A stretch of 64,000 nucleotides of DNA from Sedimentibacter hydroxybenzoicus DSM 7310 (lineage in GTDB: Bacteria > Bacillota > Clostridia > Tissierellales > Sedimentibacteraceae), in NCBI RefSeq assembly GCF_013403245.1, contig NZ_JACBNQ010000014.1, forward strand, positions 27,772 to 91,771, given 5' to 3'. Of the stretch, positions 63,834-64,000 are shown in pieces (positions within the stretch are counted from its first letter, which is position 1; every line of letters starts with the position of its first letter). The position numbers and the translations under genes are program-made. The notes under the pieces are model-generated. The model was not told where the DNA came from. It did no database searches and saw nothing but the letters and a program-made list of their open reading frames with translations.

Positions 63834-64000
63834 TTATACCGCTTCAGCAAAGGGGCTGTAGTTACGTGAATTATATATCTCCATCAATTCCTTCTCCGTT
63901 ATCTGACCGTTTCTCACATCCAGCACTACACTTCCTCTGTCCAGCATTATAATCCTGTCTGAAAACTTTATTGCGTCATTCACATTGTGGGATATCATCA
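63834..64000 (-). CDS. C-terminal end of an ABC transporter ATP-binding protein
   Basis: The last 54 or so residues of a minus-strand gene that continues beyond the window. MISHNVNDAIKFSDRIIML carries the switch histidine (SHN) and the usual post-H-loop helix, followed by DRGSVVLDVRNGQITEKEL and a short tail. This resembles ATPases of the COG1101 type, where partner genes are a substrate-binding protein and permease; these would lie outside the window. The substrate is unknown. Confidence 0.8.
   Translation of the reverse strand, partial: MISHNVNDAIKFSDRIIMLDRGSVVLDVRNGQITEKELMEIYNSRNYSPFAEAV

Overview
The window comes from a low-GC Gram-positive, spore-forming, strictly anaerobic bacterium of the Clostridia/Tissierellia type, probably an amino-acid fermenter resembling Sedimentibacter. 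The signs are AT-rich DNA with strong AGGAGG ribosome sites, sporulation genes (spoVT, spoVG, a SleL-type cortex hydrolase), Bacillus-type PurR and PerR, two T-box leaders, indolepyruvate:ferredoxin oxidoreductase with butyrate kinase, methionine gamma-lyase, rubrerythrin, and tungstate uptake coupled to pterin cofactor synthesis. The genus is inferred; the class-level placement is well supported.

Layout. 1-2.7 kb: start of a TtcA-like gene, a cysteine desulfurase, an AIM24/TIGR00266 protein, a ferredoxin and a small basic protein. 2.7-10.9 kb: one long minus-strand unit tupA-tupB-tupC-mog-moeA-moeA/PBP-moaA-moaC-MOSC, read from a sigma-A promoter through a Moco/Tuco riboswitch. 11-12 kb: perR-rbr with a perfect Per box. 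12.2-15.2 kb: methionine gamma-lyase and a TyrR-like ACT-PAS-AAA+ regulator behind a -24/-12 promoter and TGGAAT-N6-ATTCCA sites. 15.3-24 kb: T-box-argS, a YoeB/RelB toxin-antitoxin pair with its operator, an ECF sigma factor with a coupled membrane protein, a T-box-controlled ProC paralogue, an acetyltransferase, a methyltransferase and a RAYT transposase with REP hairpins. 24-28.3 kb: a two-component system and an HMA/TauE-SafE/cupredoxin fusion, with an extra 40-codon Cys-Cys membrane peptide gene. 28.5-33.4 kb: a TetM-like GTPase, an NhaC antiporter and a LysM-GH18 enzyme. 33.4-44.6 kb: purine operon purL-E-C-F-M-N-H-D with a promoter and a PurBox-like pair. 44.6-45.4 kb: an MNT/HEPN pair. 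45.5-51.4 kb: buk, iorB, iorA and a sigma-54 activator. 51.4-64 kb: a beta-CASP nuclease, then the Bacillus-like block purR-spoVG-glmU-pth-mfd-prsA-spoVT (in reverse), a DMT exporter, a racemase and the end of an ABC ATPase.

How it works together. The tungstate/molybdopterin unit supplies cofactor for enzymes encoded elsewhere and is controlled by the cofactor itself. The ior/buk and megL loci each pair a catabolic gene with an enhancer-type regulator and a recognisable sigma-54 promoter. PurR at 61-62 kb and its probable operator before purL at 44.5 kb form a regulatory circuit inside the window.

The least explained parts are intergenic. A two-hairpin element occurs twice with compensatory base changes, each time just beyond a terminator. 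A 62% GC palindromic element follows buk. A scattered family of GGGGACGGTTCTT hairpins brackets a RAYT transposase. No CRISPR array, rRNA, tRNA or prophage was seen.
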